Shown here piece by piece: positions 24,470-32,972 of a DNA stretch of 64,000 bases. The DNA lies in NCBI GenBank assembly GCA_902572515.1, contig CACGGJ010000003.1, forward strand, positions 35,404 to 99,403, read 5' to 3'. Position numbers and translations under genes: made by a program. This stretch comes from an uncultured Pelagibacteraceae bacterium (GTDB lineage Bacteria > Pseudomonadota > Alphaproteobacteria > Pelagibacterales > Pelagibacteraceae). The notes beneath the pieces are model-generated. The model ran no database searches and was not told where the DNA came from. It was given only the letters and a program-made list of their open reading frames with translations. The stretch's first letter is position 1. The number at the start of each line of letters is the position of its first letter.

Positions 24470-25439
24470 TTATTTCGTTTTCCTCCCAAAGTTTTTTGTA
24501 ATCAATTAATGGTGACAAGCCGTAACTTGAATTAATATTTGTTAGATGTAGTGATAAACTTTTTAAGGGAGAAATACAAATTTCTTTTGAATATATTTCA
24601 TTTAAATATTTTTCAAAAGGATCGTGTCTGTCTAAACAATTCTTATAAAAGTTTTCCCAATATTTATCTAATAAGTTTTTAGTTGTCAGGAAAGTGCATA
24701 GTGTTTTGTCTACAGTTCTCCAATGACGCTTATTTCCAATTAATACATTTGTTTTTGCATTACTCATGTACAGATATGGATAATCAGAAGGACACATAAA
24801 AATATCCTTATTTAGTTGTGACGCAATTCTTTCGTAAGAAGCCACCATTTCCTCCAACATTGGTTCAAAATGTAAATAATCATCCTCAATAAAGTAAATT
24901 AAATCTTCACCAGCATCTTTCCCAATTTCAAAACTTTGAAGTAAACTTGCAAGATTTGCAAAAGTTTCTTTATTTTTCTGTTCTGATATTTTTTCTTTAT
25001 ATTTTAAGTAATCTAAATTGATTATCTCTATATTATTTCCATCAATTACTTTTTTAATTACATTAAGGTTTTCAGTACTTGAATTGTCATCAACAATTAT
25101 CGTTTTAACATTTATAGTGGGATATTTATTTTTTAAAAAATTAATTGATCTAATAAGTGAATTTATTGATCTTTTTGTATATTCAATTTTTGGAAACTCA
25201 AATAACCTTTTTCTATTTTGATCCCAAATCTCAATATTTGTATTCATCCTTAGAATAATTAGTAATGAATTAACTTTTTTTGTAACTTTGACTTCACCCA
25301 AAGGTAAAATTATAGATTTTTCATTTAAAATCGATAATTCTTCATTTAATTCTTTTCCTAATGTTGGGGATGAAAAATTATTTTGGTCTAAAATTTCGTA
25401 ACCTAATAATTTACAAATTTTGATAAAAAATTTTTTCAT
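24462..25439 (-). CDS. Glycosyltransferase-like (GT-A fold) protein
   Basis: 325 residues. The centre looks like a family-2-type GT-A domain: NTNIEIWDQNRK..., SLIRSINFLKNKYPTINVKTIIVDDNSST (nucleotide-sugar Asp-Asp strand near 117) and DLIYFIEDDYLHFEPML near 180, where E-D-D acts as the DxD metal site. The C-terminal part is rich in aromatic and His residues (RHWRTVDKTLC, CLDRHDPFEKYL). No signal or membrane segment is obvious. Likely a sugar transferase for surface polysaccharide, although no other polysaccharide genes are adjacent. Base composition is as AT-rich as neighbours. It is divergent from the rhodanese gene. Confidence 0.65.
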   Translation of the reverse strand: MKKFFIKICKLLGYEILDQNNFSSPTLGKELNEELSILNEKSIILPLGEVKVTKKVNSLLIILRMNTNIEIWDQNRKRLFEFPKIEYTKRSINSLIRSINFLKNKYPTINVKTIIVDDNSSTENLNVIKKVIDGNNIEIINLDYLKYKEKISEQKNKETFANLASLLQSFEIGKDAGEDLIYFIEDDYLHFEPMLEEMVASYERIASQLNKDIFMCPSDYPYLYMSNAKTNVLIGNKRHWRTVDKTLCTFLTTKNLLDKYWENFYKNCLDRHDPFEKYLNEIYSKEICISPLKSLSLHLTNINSSYGLSPLIDYKKLWEENEIND

Positions 25440-25464
25440 AATGTGTTATACTTTTTATAATATT

Positions 25465-25848
25465 ATGGTCATTAAATCATTACAAACTCTAGTTAGTGAA
25501 ACTTTAAAAGAAATTAAAACAATCAATGCAGATGAAGCTTATCAAATGGTCCAAAATAAAAATTGTAATTTAATCGATATAAGAGAAAGTAATGAGTTAG
25601 AAAACACAGGAAGAGTTGAGGGAGCAAGTCATATCCCAAGAGGAATGCTTGAAGTATATTTAGATTCTAATAGCCCAGTATTTCAAAATGGACAATTAGA
25701 CCAAAATAAAGAATTTGTTTTATTTTGTGCAGGAGGTGTAAGATCAGCTTTAGCTGTAAAATCATTAAAAGATATGGGATATCAAAAAGTATCACATATT
25801 GACGGTGGGTTTGGCTCTATAGCTATTAGCAAATTTAAAATAATTTAA
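25465..25848 (+). CDS. Rhodanese-like domain protein
   Basis: About 127 residues from ATG 25465, which starts MVIKSLQTLVSETLKEI; ATGs further upstream (25441) would run through a TATAAT-like promoter sequence (about 25455-25461). The rhodanese fold is visible: INADEAYQMVQNKNCNLIDIRESNE, EGASHIPRGML, and the active-site loop VLFCAGGVRSALA with the persulfide-forming Cys near residue 93. It transfers sulfane sulfur in the cytosol. With the promoter so close to the ATG the message may have a very short leader. It converges on and overlaps by 4 bases the DsbA-like gene. Confidence 0.88.
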   Translation: MVIKSLQTLVSETLKEIKTINADEAYQMVQNKNCNLIDIRESNELENTGRVEGASHIPRGMLEVYLDSNSPVFQNGQLDQNKEFVLFCAGGVRSALAVKSLKDMGYQKVSHIDGGFGSIAISKFKII

Positions 25849-26423
25849 TTAATACTAAGTTCTTCTAAAGCATATTCAAGTCTATCTTGTCCCCAAAAAA
25901 TTTTATTATTTACTATAAAGGTTGGGGTTCCAAAAACTTCTTTTTGAAAAGCATCAGTAGTTAATTTAATCAATTGATCTTTAACTGATTGTTCTTTTAT
26001 AGATTGAAAAAATTCATCACTATCAATATTTAAATCCTTTATCAATTTAGTCATATTCTTAACATTTGATAAGTCATGATTATGTTTCCAATAAGCATCA
26101 AAAAAACAATTCAAGTAATCGTTTTGTTTATCTTTGCTAACACTAATATATCCTCTCATTATATTTAAAGAATTTATTGGAAAATTAGAATTCCATTTGA
26201 ATTCAATATTATTTTTTTCAGAAACTAAATTGCAATCGTTAATATTATTTTTTAATTTATATTTATTAAATGCAGGTGAATCAATTCCAGCTAGCTTATG
26301 AAGACCTCCTAAATAAACTGGTTTGTAATTAAAGACGATATTTTTATGTTTAAGAATTTTTTTGTGAGCAATATATGCATATGGGCTAATTATATCGAAA
26401 TAAAAATCTATATGATTACTCAT
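25845..26423 (-). CDS. DsbA-family oxidoreductase, 2-hydroxychromene-2-carboxylate isomerase type
   Basis: 192 residues, thioredoxin-fold with inserted helical domain. The N-terminal motif FYFDIISPYAYIAHKKI replaces the CxxC site by S-P-Y-A, as in HCCA isomerases and kappa-class GSTs, so glutathione would be bound by the Ser. The C-terminal GTPTFIVNNKIFWGQDRLEYALEEL block with cis-Pro is typical. Family members isomerise aromatic-degradation intermediates; no such pathway is nearby, so a general GST-like role is as likely. It overlaps the upstream DUF4281 gene by 8 bases. Confidence 0.88.
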   Translation of the reverse strand: MSNHIDFYFDIISPYAYIAHKKILKHKNIVFNYKPVYLGGLHKLAGIDSPAFNKYKLKNNINDCNLVSEKNNIEFKWNSNFPINSLNIMRGYISVSKDKQNDYLNCFFDAYWKHNHDLSNVKNMTKLIKDLNIDSDEFFQSIKEQSVKDQLIKLTTDAFQKEVFGTPTFIVNNKIFWGQDRLEYALEELSIN

Positions 26424-26889
26424 ATAAACTAATTCTTTTTGCGTAAAAAATTCTGATTATCCAATATAAAAATAAACCTATTGGACCCGTTAAATAAGTA
26501 ACAATCAATGGTATTGCTAATAAAACTTTATTAATAGAAAATTTTTGAGAATCTTTAACAATCCAGCCACCAATGAATAAGTTCATTGCTATAAAATGCG
26601 TCCAAAAAATCATTATATATAAATGATCTTCAAACAATCTAGATAGCTCGTTTAGACCGAGATAAAGAGTGAAATTTCCATCAAAATCATAGCCAGTTAA
26701 ATATGATTTATATAAAATAAAGATATAAACCCCGCTTAATATAAAAAAAGGAAAGATTGATGTAACAAAAATTCTACTTAAATGTGATTGCGGAAAAATT
26801 ATTAAGATAAACCAAAATGGTAGAACTCCAAGGTTAACCCACATGTAAAGTGTCTCAATTGTAAAATAAGTATAAATTTGTTCAATCAT
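26416..26889 (-). CDS. ABA4-like (DUF4281) membrane protein
   Basis: 157 residues with four to five membrane spans. The ABA4/DUF4281 pattern is visible: LYMWVNLGVLPFWFILIIFPQS at the N-terminus, the FEDHLYIMIFWTHFIAMNLFIGGWIVKDSQ block (family H-x-x-x-x-D/N-x-x-G-x-W signature) and LTGPIGLFLYWIIR at the end. ABA4 in plants acts in neoxanthin formation; bacterial members have no settled role. It forms a two-gene unit with the HCCA isomerase-like gene. A link to carotenoid or retinal chemistry in a marine bacterium is possible but unproven from this window. Confidence 0.8.
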   Translation of the reverse strand: MIEQIYTYFTIETLYMWVNLGVLPFWFILIIFPQSHLSRIFVTSIFPFFILSGVYIFILYKSYLTGYDFDGNFTLYLGLNELSRLFEDHLYIMIFWTHFIAMNLFIGGWIVKDSQKFSINKVLLAIPLIVTYLTGPIGLFLYWIIRIFYAKRISLYE

Positions 26890-26915
26890 CTAAATATATT
26901 ATATTAAATCTAACA

Positions 26916-27479
26916 ATGATTCCTATAAGAAATAGAAAAAAAACACTGCAAGTTACTGTTGATGAGATGCGCAATTTTGCCTTTGCTTATGTTGAAAAGT
27001 ATGCTCCTTCAAAACAACAACTCAAAACTTATTTATTAAAAAAATACATGAAATTATCAGCATCTGATGTAAGAAAAAAAGATGTAAATAAACTGATTGA
27101 TATTGTTTTGTCCGATCTAGAAAAAAACAGATTTATAAATGACCAATTTTATTCTGAAAGTAAAGCTAAAAGTATGATTCAAAGGGGAAATTCAATTAAT
27201 AAAATTAGAAATTATTTAATTGGGAAAGGGATTAATGAAATATTTATCAAGGATACAGTAGATAAAATAAAGGAAGATAATTCTGATCAAGATTTTTTTT
27301 CAGCAATAAAATTATGTAAAAAAAAAAGAATTGGCCCAGCCAGAACAGAGGATAACAGAACTTTATTTTATAAAAAAGATATTTCACTCCTTGCAAGAAA
27401 TGGATTTGATTTTGAAACATCAAAAAAAGTAATGGATATACAAAAAGACGAATATTTAAAAATAATAAATCTACTTTAA
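26916..27479 (+). CDS. recX: RecX-family regulatory protein
   Basis: 187 residues of helical repeats: FAFAYVEKYAPSKQQLKTYLLKKYMK, LIDIVLSDLEKNRFINDQFYSESKAKSMIQRGNSINKIRNYLIGKGI, and a third repeat ending LLARNGFDFETSKKVMDI. These match the three-helix RecX modules, in the alphaproteobacterial variant. RecX binds RecA filaments and limits their activity. recA is not adjacent. The end overlaps the convergent 47-aa membrane ORF by 9 bases. Confidence 0.8.
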   Translation: MIPIRNRKKTLQVTVDEMRNFAFAYVEKYAPSKQQLKTYLLKKYMKLSASDVRKKDVNKLIDIVLSDLEKNRFINDQFYSESKAKSMIQRGNSINKIRNYLIGKGINEIFIKDTVDKIKEDNSDQDFFSAIKLCKKKRIGPARTEDNRTLFYKKDISLLARNGFDFETSKKVMDIQKDEYLKIINLL

Positions 27480-27614
27480 ATTTTTATCTTTTTCCTCTTT
27501 AACAAGTTTATTTATTTTGTTTCTTATATAGTTTTTTACGAAAACGAACACTAATAATCCAAAAATTGAAACCGAAACAATAATTATTAAAATTATTCTT
27601 AATTGTTCATCCAT
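27471..27614 (-). CDS. 47-aa single-span membrane protein
   Basis: The ATG at 27614 overlaps the cysQ stop (TAATG), and the frame encodes 47 residues: one hydrophobic helix (IILIIIVSVSIFGLLVFVFV) followed by a basic cytosolic tail (KNYIRNKINKLVKEEKDK). The overlap with cysQ argues for a real, translationally coupled gene. No family recognised. Confidence 0.65.
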   Translation of the reverse strand: MDEQLRIILIIIVSVSIFGLLVFVFVKNYIRNKINKLVKEEKDKNLK

Positions 27615-28384
27615 TATAAAATATTTTTATTTTTCAAAATTATACTTGGGTTTTTTAAATCTTGTTTACCATACAAAATTTCATTTCCTTCAAAATCAGT
27701 TACAGTTCCACCTGCGTGTTCTAAAATTGCATGACCAGCTGCGATATCCCATTCATATGCCCTAGGTTCAGCAACATAACCATCGTATTCACCAGCAGCA
27801 ACAACACAGAATTTCAAAGAACTTTTCATTCTAATATATTCTTTTACTCCCAAATTATTATAAATTTTTTGAATTTCTGGTTTTATTTTAGTTGAGTATG
27901 AAATAAATTTTAAATTTTTTGTTTTCTTAGCAGGCAAATTGCTTAAGTTTATTTCTTTACCGTTGCTAAGCTCAAAAGCGTTACCTTTTTCATAGGAGTA
28001 AAACATTCTTTTTTTTGCAGGAGCATTTATTAATCCTGCAACAGGCTTGTTGTTGATAATTAAACCAGCATTAATAGTAAATTCTTCTAGATTATTAATA
28101 TAATCATAAGTTCCATCAATAGGATCAACAAGCCAGAAATCTTTTAAATCAAGGTTATCTTTATTTTCAGAGGTCTCCTCTGAAATGATGGGTAAATTAG
28201 GAGTAACCTCAGAAATTTTTTTTAATATAAATTTGTTTACTTCTAAATCACCGTTAGTAACTGGTGTATTGTCTGATTTTATTTTTTTTTCCAACCCTTT
28301 TTCTCTTAATTGGATAGCCAAATCTCCAGCCTCTAAAAAATTTTTTACTAAACTTCTAACAATCTCTTTTAAGTCTATCTTCAT
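27614..28384 (-). CDS. cysQ: 3'(2'),5'-bisphosphate nucleotidase CysQ / inositol monophosphatase family
   Basis: 256 residues. The metal-binding motifs of the lithium-sensitive phosphatase superfamily are present: PIISEET (Glu), FWLVDPIDGTYDYINN (D-P-I-D-G-T) and the C-terminal YEWDIAAGHAILEHAGG. CysQ removes 3'-phosphate from PAP made in sulfate activation; the family also includes inositol phosphatases, and the exact substrate is not certain. It sits in a three-gene minus-strand unit between DUF3553 (4-base overlap) and the 47-aa membrane ORF (1-base overlap). Confidence 0.87.
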   Translation of the reverse strand: MKIDLKEIVRSLVKNFLEAGDLAIQLREKGLEKKIKSDNTPVTNGDLEVNKFILKKISEVTPNLPIISEETSENKDNLDLKDFWLVDPIDGTYDYINNLEEFTINAGLIINNKPVAGLINAPAKKRMFYSYEKGNAFELSNGKEINLSNLPAKKTKNLKFISYSTKIKPEIQKIYNNLGVKEYIRMKSSLKFCVVAAGEYDGYVAEPRAYEWDIAAGHAILEHAGGTVTDFEGNEILYGKQDLKNPSIILKNKNIL

Positions 28385-28551
28385 TTTCCCAGCTTTTTTA
28401 AATCAACATTTTTTGCGTTAATTACTTTCTTTCCGACATTTTCAAAATTAACTGTCACTTTATCGTTAATTATAGATTGTACTTGCCCAATACCCCATTC
28501 TTTTTTTTGAGGATTAGTGACTTTGTCACCTGGTTCATAATCTAAAATCAT
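28381..28551 (-). CDS. DUF3553 small protein
   Basis: 56 residues from ATG 28551. The pattern [24 protein letters not shown]...[13 protein letters not shown] matches the short SH3-like DUF3553 domain, which resembles the CarD/UvrD C-terminal tudor-type fold. It may bind nucleic acid or protein. Its stop overlaps the cysQ ATG (ATGA), so it heads that operon. Confidence 0.85.
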   Translation of the reverse strand: MILDYEPGDKVTNPQKKEWGIGQVQSIINDKVTVNFENVGKKVINAKNVDLKKLGK

Positions 28552-28592
28552 TTAATTTAATTTATATTGTAAATAAGTATAAATACCAGCTT

Positions 28593-29711
28593 ATGAATAA
28601 AAATTTAAATTCTCTTGGCATAGATAAAAAACCCTCAGACACAACTGTAGTTGTTGCAATGTCGGGTGGAGTAGACTCATCAACTGTTGCAGGAATTATG
28701 AAAAAAGAAGGATTCAAAATTATTGGAATAACTTTGAAACTTTATGATGATGGAAAAGAAGTTGCCGCATCAAAGCAATGTTGCTCAGGTCAAGATATAA
28801 TGGATGCTAAACGAGTAGCGCATAAATTAAATATTGACCATAAAATTCTTTATTATCAAGATAAGTTTAAACAGGGTGTTATTGATAATTTTGTTGAGAG
28901 TTATTTAAAAGGTGAAACACCAATTCCATGTGTTCAGTGTAATCAAACTGTAAAATTTAAAGATCTATTTGAAGTATCAAAAGAACTTAAAGCTGATGCT
29001 TTAGTTACGGGGCATTATGTTAAAAGTATTACAGAAAACAATACTACCAATATGTATAGAGCTATTGATGAAAATAGAGATCAAAGTTATTTTTTATTTA
29101 ATACAAGTAGAGAGCAACTAGATTATTTAAGATTTCCATTAGGAGGAATGTTAAAAGATAAAACTAGGGAAATTGCAAAAAATCTTGACTTAAACGTTGC
29201 GGATAAACCTGATAGTCAAGACATCTGTTTTGTTCCGAATGGTGATTATGCTTCTGTAATTCAAAAATTTAGACCAGACTCTTTTCAGAAAGGAAATATA
29301 AAAAATTTAGATGGTGATGTAATCGGTGTTCATAATGGAATTATTAATTTTACAATTGGACAGCGTAAAGGCATTAAAGTTTCAAATAAAGAAGCTCTTT
29401 ATGTATTAAAGATCAATTCGGAAAAAAATGAAATAGTTGTTGGTCCTAAAGAAAAATTAGGAAAAAAAGAAATTAATTTAAAAAATATAAATTTGTTAAC
29501 TAATAAAATTGATTTAAACAAAAATATTTATGTTAAAGTAAGATCTACAGGAAATTTACTTGAAGCTAAAGTAGATTTAGATGGTGAAAATAATGCGAAA
29601 GTGAATTTAATTTATCCTGAAGATGGTATTTCACCAGGTCAAGCATGTGTATTTTATTCTAAAGATAATCATGGTGACAAATTGTTAGGTGGAGGATGGA
29701 TAGTTAGTTAA
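28593..29711 (+). CDS. mnmA: tRNA-specific 2-thiouridylase
   Basis: 372 residues. The PP-loop [13 protein letters not shown] (about 22-34) binds ATP. The catalytic cysteines are Cys116 ([12 protein letters not shown]) and Cys212 ([10 protein letters not shown]), matching the pair used by MnmA to form 2-thiouridine at wobble position 34 of Lys, Glu and Gln tRNAs. The central NRDQSYFLF and C-terminal beta-barrel (GGGW end) are as expected. It takes sulfur from the IscS/Tus relay; the rhodanese gene 3 kb upstream is a possible but unproven relay partner. Full length. Confidence 0.96.
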   Translation: MNKNLNSLGIDKKPSDTTVVVAMSGGVDSSTVAGIMKKEGFKIIGITLKLYDDGKEVAASKQCCSGQDIMDAKRVAHKLNIDHKILYYQDKFKQGVIDNFVESYLKGETPIPCVQCNQTVKFKDLFEVSKELKADALVTGHYVKSITENNTTNMYRAIDENRDQSYFLFNTSREQLDYLRFPLGGMLKDKTREIAKNLDLNVADKPDSQDICFVPNGDYASVIQKFRPDSFQKGNIKNLDGDVIGVHNGIINFTIGQRKGIKVSNKEALYVLKINSEKNEIVVGPKEKLGKKEINLKNINLLTNKIDLNKNIYVKVRSTGNLLEAKVDLDGENNAKVNLIYPEDGISPGQACVFYSKDNHGDKLLGGGWIVS

Positions 29712-30414
29712 TCTTTTTCCACATAAAGAAAGTTAATAAGTAAAAAGATATAACACCTATAAAGTAGTCCCATTCAAGAGCATGTTTAAAAAATTTTAGA
29801 TTAAAACCAAAAAAATCATTCCCGGGCAAGCTAATTATAGGAATACTAATTACAGCAACGACAATTAATGTACTGACCAAAATAAGTTTAAGTTTCAAAA
29901 AAAATGTATTTATATACTTTTCTAATTTATTTTTAAATGAGTATAGTGATGCAACTAAATATGCTTGTGCAACAATTTCGAAAATTATAAACAAAAGCAT
30001 AACCACTCGTCTAAATAATTTATACAAGTCATTATCAAACTTTATTCCTAAAAAAATTGAGTGAATAGTTAAAGCGATGGCTGACGCAATTCCAAAATAT
30101 AAAATCTTTTTTTTGTTTTTATTATTAAAGTCAAAAAATTCTATTATTTGTTTATTATAAATCCAATACTTTATTAAAATATATGAAGTTAAAAACATTG
30201 CAGGTTTAAAAATTAACCAACTAGGGTAAGGTCTAGCGGTTCTACTAATAGATGCTCCGCCATCAAAATAGGGAAAAGTATTATGTATTATATCTTCTTG
30301 ATTTGGAAAAAAATCATGAAATTGGGTTATAAGAATTAAGCAAGCATTAACAGCCACAAAGGGTATGATAAAAATCCAAACACTGATAGATTTTACTCTA
30401 TTTATCTGCTCCAT
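29704..30414 (-). CDS. Six- or seven-span membrane protein of unknown function
   Basis: 236 residues with about six hydrophobic helices: one near 12-30, then a periplasmic loop with [23 protein letters not shown], followed by spans at ~75-85, 105-120, 135-160, 175-200 and the C-terminal end. The loop motif S-I-S-x-T-A-x-x-P is reminiscent of Frag1/DRAM/DUF998-type proteins, but I would not assign it on that. It converges on mnmA with an 8-base overlap. A tiny basic gene lies just upstream on the same strand. Confidence 0.65.
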   Translation of the reverse strand: MEQINRVKSISVWIFIIPFVAVNACLILITQFHDFFPNQEDIIHNTFPYFDGGASISRTARPYPSWLIFKPAMFLTSYILIKYWIYNKQIIEFFDFNNKNKKKILYFGIASAIALTIHSIFLGIKFDNDLYKLFRRVVMLLFIIFEIVAQAYLVASLYSFKNKLEKYINTFFLKLKLILVSTLIVVAVISIPIISLPGNDFFGFNLKFFKHALEWDYFIGVISFYLLTFFMWKKIN

Positions 30415-30420
30415 TTGAGA

Positions 30421-30504
30421 TTATTTTTTCTTATTTTTTCTCTTCGCTCTTCTTTTTTTTGAGCCTTGCTTTCTTCGGCCTCTATGTTTTTTTGGATAAC
30501 CCAT
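30421..30504 (-). CDS. 27-aa highly basic small protein
   Basis: The frame from ATG 30504 encodes 27 residues, of which about 17 are Lys or Arg (begins MGYPKKHRGRRKQGSKKRRA). A good ribosome site (AGAAGGA, minus strand) precedes it. It lies 6 bases before the downstream membrane-protein gene. Size and charge resemble tiny ribosomal proteins such as bTHX or bS22, but I cannot claim homology. Confidence 0.6.
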   Translation of the reverse strand: MGYPKKHRGRRKQGSKKRRAKRKNKKK

Positions 30505-30579
30505 TTTTTTCCTTCTTATAATTTAATTGAAATTATTGGTCGGATATAGCATTGTCTTTTCAACATATCAAATTTAATT

Positions 30580-31755
30580 ATGAGCAATTCCTTTAAGACA
30601 TTTCTCAAGCATACTGCTAAAGATTTTCATAATCAGTCAGTAAACCCTCCAGTAGTTAGAGCCTCTACTATTATTTTTAAGTCAATGAAGGATATTAGAA
30701 AAACTCAAGCTAAAGCAATTAAGAACCCAATAGGTGGACATTATGATTATGGAAGGCAAGGAACATCGACTACTTATATATTACAAAAAATTTTAACTAA
30801 GCTTGAAGAAAGTTATCATGTTTTCACTACACCAACAGGTTTTGGTTCAGTTTTTTTAGCTATATTCAGTGTGACTAGACCAGGTGACGAAATCATTGCT
30901 GCTGACCCTGTTTATAGTCCAACAAGATTATTAACTGAAAATTTTTTAAAAGAATTTAATATTAAAACGTCTTTTTATAATCCACATGATTTAAAAACAT
31001 TAGAAAAAAATATTACAAAAAAAACAAAGTTAATTTTTGTTGAGAATCCAGGTAGTAACTCTTTTGATTTTCAAGATATTGGAAAAATTCTATCAATTGC
31101 AAGAAAACATAAAGTTTTAACAGCCATAGACAACACTTGGGGAACTCCTTATTTCTTAAAACCTATAAAACTAGGTTTCGATATGTCAATTGTGTCAGCA
31201 ACAAAATATTATTCAGGTCATTCGGATGTTATGGGTGGTTCATTAGCTGTTAATAAAAAAGTATTCCCAAAAGTTAAAGCTGCAGAGAGGATTACAGGTT
31301 TAAGATTAGGACCTGATGATGCTTATTTAATTACAAGAGGTCTAAGGACTTTAGATGTTAGATTAGATAGACACAGAGAAAATGCCAAAAAAGTTGCAGA
31401 GTTTTTATCTAAATTCAAAAATATAAAACTGCTCTATCCATATAAAAAAGACTCTTACAATTTTAGAATGTGGAAAAAATATTATTCAGGTGCATCTGGT
31501 TTAATGGGTTTAAAAATAAAATGCAAAAATATTAATTCTGTAAGAAAATTTGTTAATTCATTAAAATTATTTGGCTACGGTTACAGTTGGGGAGGATTTG
31601 AAAGTTTAGCTTTGCACCAAGAATACAGAGAAACAGGAAATAGAAAATTTTTAAAATTAAAAAAAGATGAGCATCTTGTAAGATTACATATTGGCTTAGA
31701 AGATCCTAAAGATCTTATTGCTGATTTAAAAAAAGCTTTGAAATATATTAAATGA
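30580..31755 (+). CDS. metC: Cystathionine beta-lyase-like PLP enzyme (Cys/Met metabolism family)
   Basis: 391 residues, fold-type I PLP enzyme. Family blocks are GGHYDYGRQGTSTT at the N-terminus, PTGFGSVFLAIFSVTRPGDEI, the PLP-Asp strand TAIDNTWGTPYF and the Schiff-base lysine in SATKYYSGHSDVMGG (near residue 205). The C-terminal SWGGFESLALH and VRLHIGLEDPKDLIADL match MetC rather than gamma-lyases. Likely reaction: cystathionine to homocysteine, pyruvate and ammonia, or another beta-elimination on a sulfur amino acid. The MFS gene overlaps its end by 4 bases, so the pair may process an imported or exported compound. Confidence 0.87.
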   Translation: MSNSFKTFLKHTAKDFHNQSVNPPVVRASTIIFKSMKDIRKTQAKAIKNPIGGHYDYGRQGTSTTYILQKILTKLEESYHVFTTPTGFGSVFLAIFSVTRPGDEIIAADPVYSPTRLLTENFLKEFNIKTSFYNPHDLKTLEKNITKKTKLIFVENPGSNSFDFQDIGKILSIARKHKVLTAIDNTWGTPYFLKPIKLGFDMSIVSATKYYSGHSDVMGGSLAVNKKVFPKVKAAERITGLRLGPDDAYLITRGLRTLDVRLDRHRENAKKVAEFLSKFKNIKLLYPYKKDSYNFRMWKKYYSGASGLMGLKIKCKNINSVRKFVNSLKLFGYGYSWGGFESLALHQEYRETGNRKFLKLKKDEHLVRLHIGLEDPKDLIADLKKALKYIK

Positions 31756-32972
31756 GCTCAGAAAATTTTACTATAAGCAAGAAAGCGCTAATTACATTAA
31801 TTGCTGCATCTATAGTTGTAATTATTTCTTTAGGAATAAGACAGACCTTTGGATTGTTTTATTTTGATTTTAATACTGACTTAGATATTTCGATTTCCCA
31901 TTTTGGATTTGTTATGGGATTACAGTTATTACTCTGGGGCGTATTTAGTCCTTTGTTTGGTGTAATTACTGATAAGTATGGAGGTGCAATTGCAATTTTT
32001 ATTGGCTTTATTTTTTATTTGGTAGGTGTTTTATTTTTTTATTCTGGTTTTAATACCGGAGGCTATTTTACTTTAACCATAGGGGTAATGATAGGAATTG
32101 GGCTAGGTTCAACAGCAATAGGTATTCCTGTATCAGTTGTAGCTAAACATTTTCCAGCATCTAATAGAACTATTGCAACAGGAATTGTTACATGTGCAGG
32201 ATCTTTTGGATATTTTGTTTCACCTTTACTTGTAAGATATTCTTTAGTTGAAACAGGTTGGGAAAATACTCTTTTGTATTTTTGTCTTCTTTTGGGAGTT
32301 GGATTGGTAGTATCACTATTTGTTAGTACTCCAAAAATACCTGTGGGAGCTAATCAAGATAATAATCAAACAGCCGGAGAAGCACTAAAAGAAGCATTTG
32401 CAAATAAAAGTTTTATTTATCTTACTCTAGGTTTTTTTGTTTGTGGTTGGCATATTGCTCTAGTAGCAACACACATTCCAACTTATATGTCTGATAAAGG
32501 TTTGCCTGACTGGACACCTGCAATGGTTTTAGCTTTGATAGGAGTGTTTAATATGGCTGGTACTATTACAAGTGGTTATTTAGCAACAAGGTATAGTAAG
32601 AAAAAAATATTAAGTGCAATATATCTTTTAAGAGGCGTTTCAATTATCTATTTTATTTTCTTACCACCAAGTATATTTAATTCTGTAGTTTTTGGAGTTA
32701 CTTTTGGTTTTTTATGGCTATCCACAGTTCCTCCAACAAATGGAATTGTTGCACATATATTTGGTACAAAATATGTTGGACTTTTATATGGAATAGTTTT
32801 TGTAAGCCATCAAATTGGTTCTTTCCTAGGAGCATATCTAGGTGGTGTATTTTATGAATTAAATGGAAATTTTGACTATGCATGGTACGGATCTATCGCA
32901 TTATCAATTTTTGCAGGTCTGATACATTTACCTATAGTAGAGAAAGCAATTGAAAGAGCTCAACCAGCATAA
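31752..32972 (+). CDS. MFS transporter (oxalate:formate antiporter-like)
   Basis: 406 residues with 12 predicted spans. MFS signatures are the loop-2 motif GVITDKYGGAIAIF (G-x-x-x-D-x-x-G-x-x pattern) and a second one after span 8 (SGYLATRYSKKKIL). The GIRQTFGLFYFDFNTDLDIS start and FWLSTVPPTNGIVAHIFG near span 10 resemble the OxlT-like/monocarboxylate subgroup. It overlaps both neighbours (4 bases with the PLP lyase, 23 with pabB), indicating a single transcript. Substrate cannot be read; a product of the lyase such as pyruvate is one idea. Confidence 0.87.
   Translation: MSSENFTISKKALITLIAASIVVIISLGIRQTFGLFYFDFNTDLDISISHFGFVMGLQLLLWGVFSPLFGVITDKYGGAIAIFIGFIFYLVGVLFFYSGFNTGGYFTLTIGVMIGIGLGSTAIGIPVSVVAKHFPASNRTIATGIVTCAGSFGYFVSPLLVRYSLVETGWENTLLYFCLLLGVGLVVSLFVSTPKIPVGANQDNNQTAGEALKEAFANKSFIYLTLGFFVCGWHIALVATHIPTYMSDKGLPDWTPAMVLALIGVFNMAGTITSGYLATRYSKKKILSAIYLLRGVSIIYFIFLPPSIFNSVVFGVTFGFLWLSTVPPTNGIVAHIFGTKYVGLLYGIVFVSHQIGSFLGAYLGGVFYELNGNFDYAWYGSIALSIFAGLIHLPIVEKAIERAQPA

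Noticed and set aside
24462..25439. Recent horizontal transfer of the glycosyltransferase-like gene
   Set aside because: Base composition and codon choice look as AT-rich as the neighbours, and there are no flanking repeats; strain variability remains possible but not shown.
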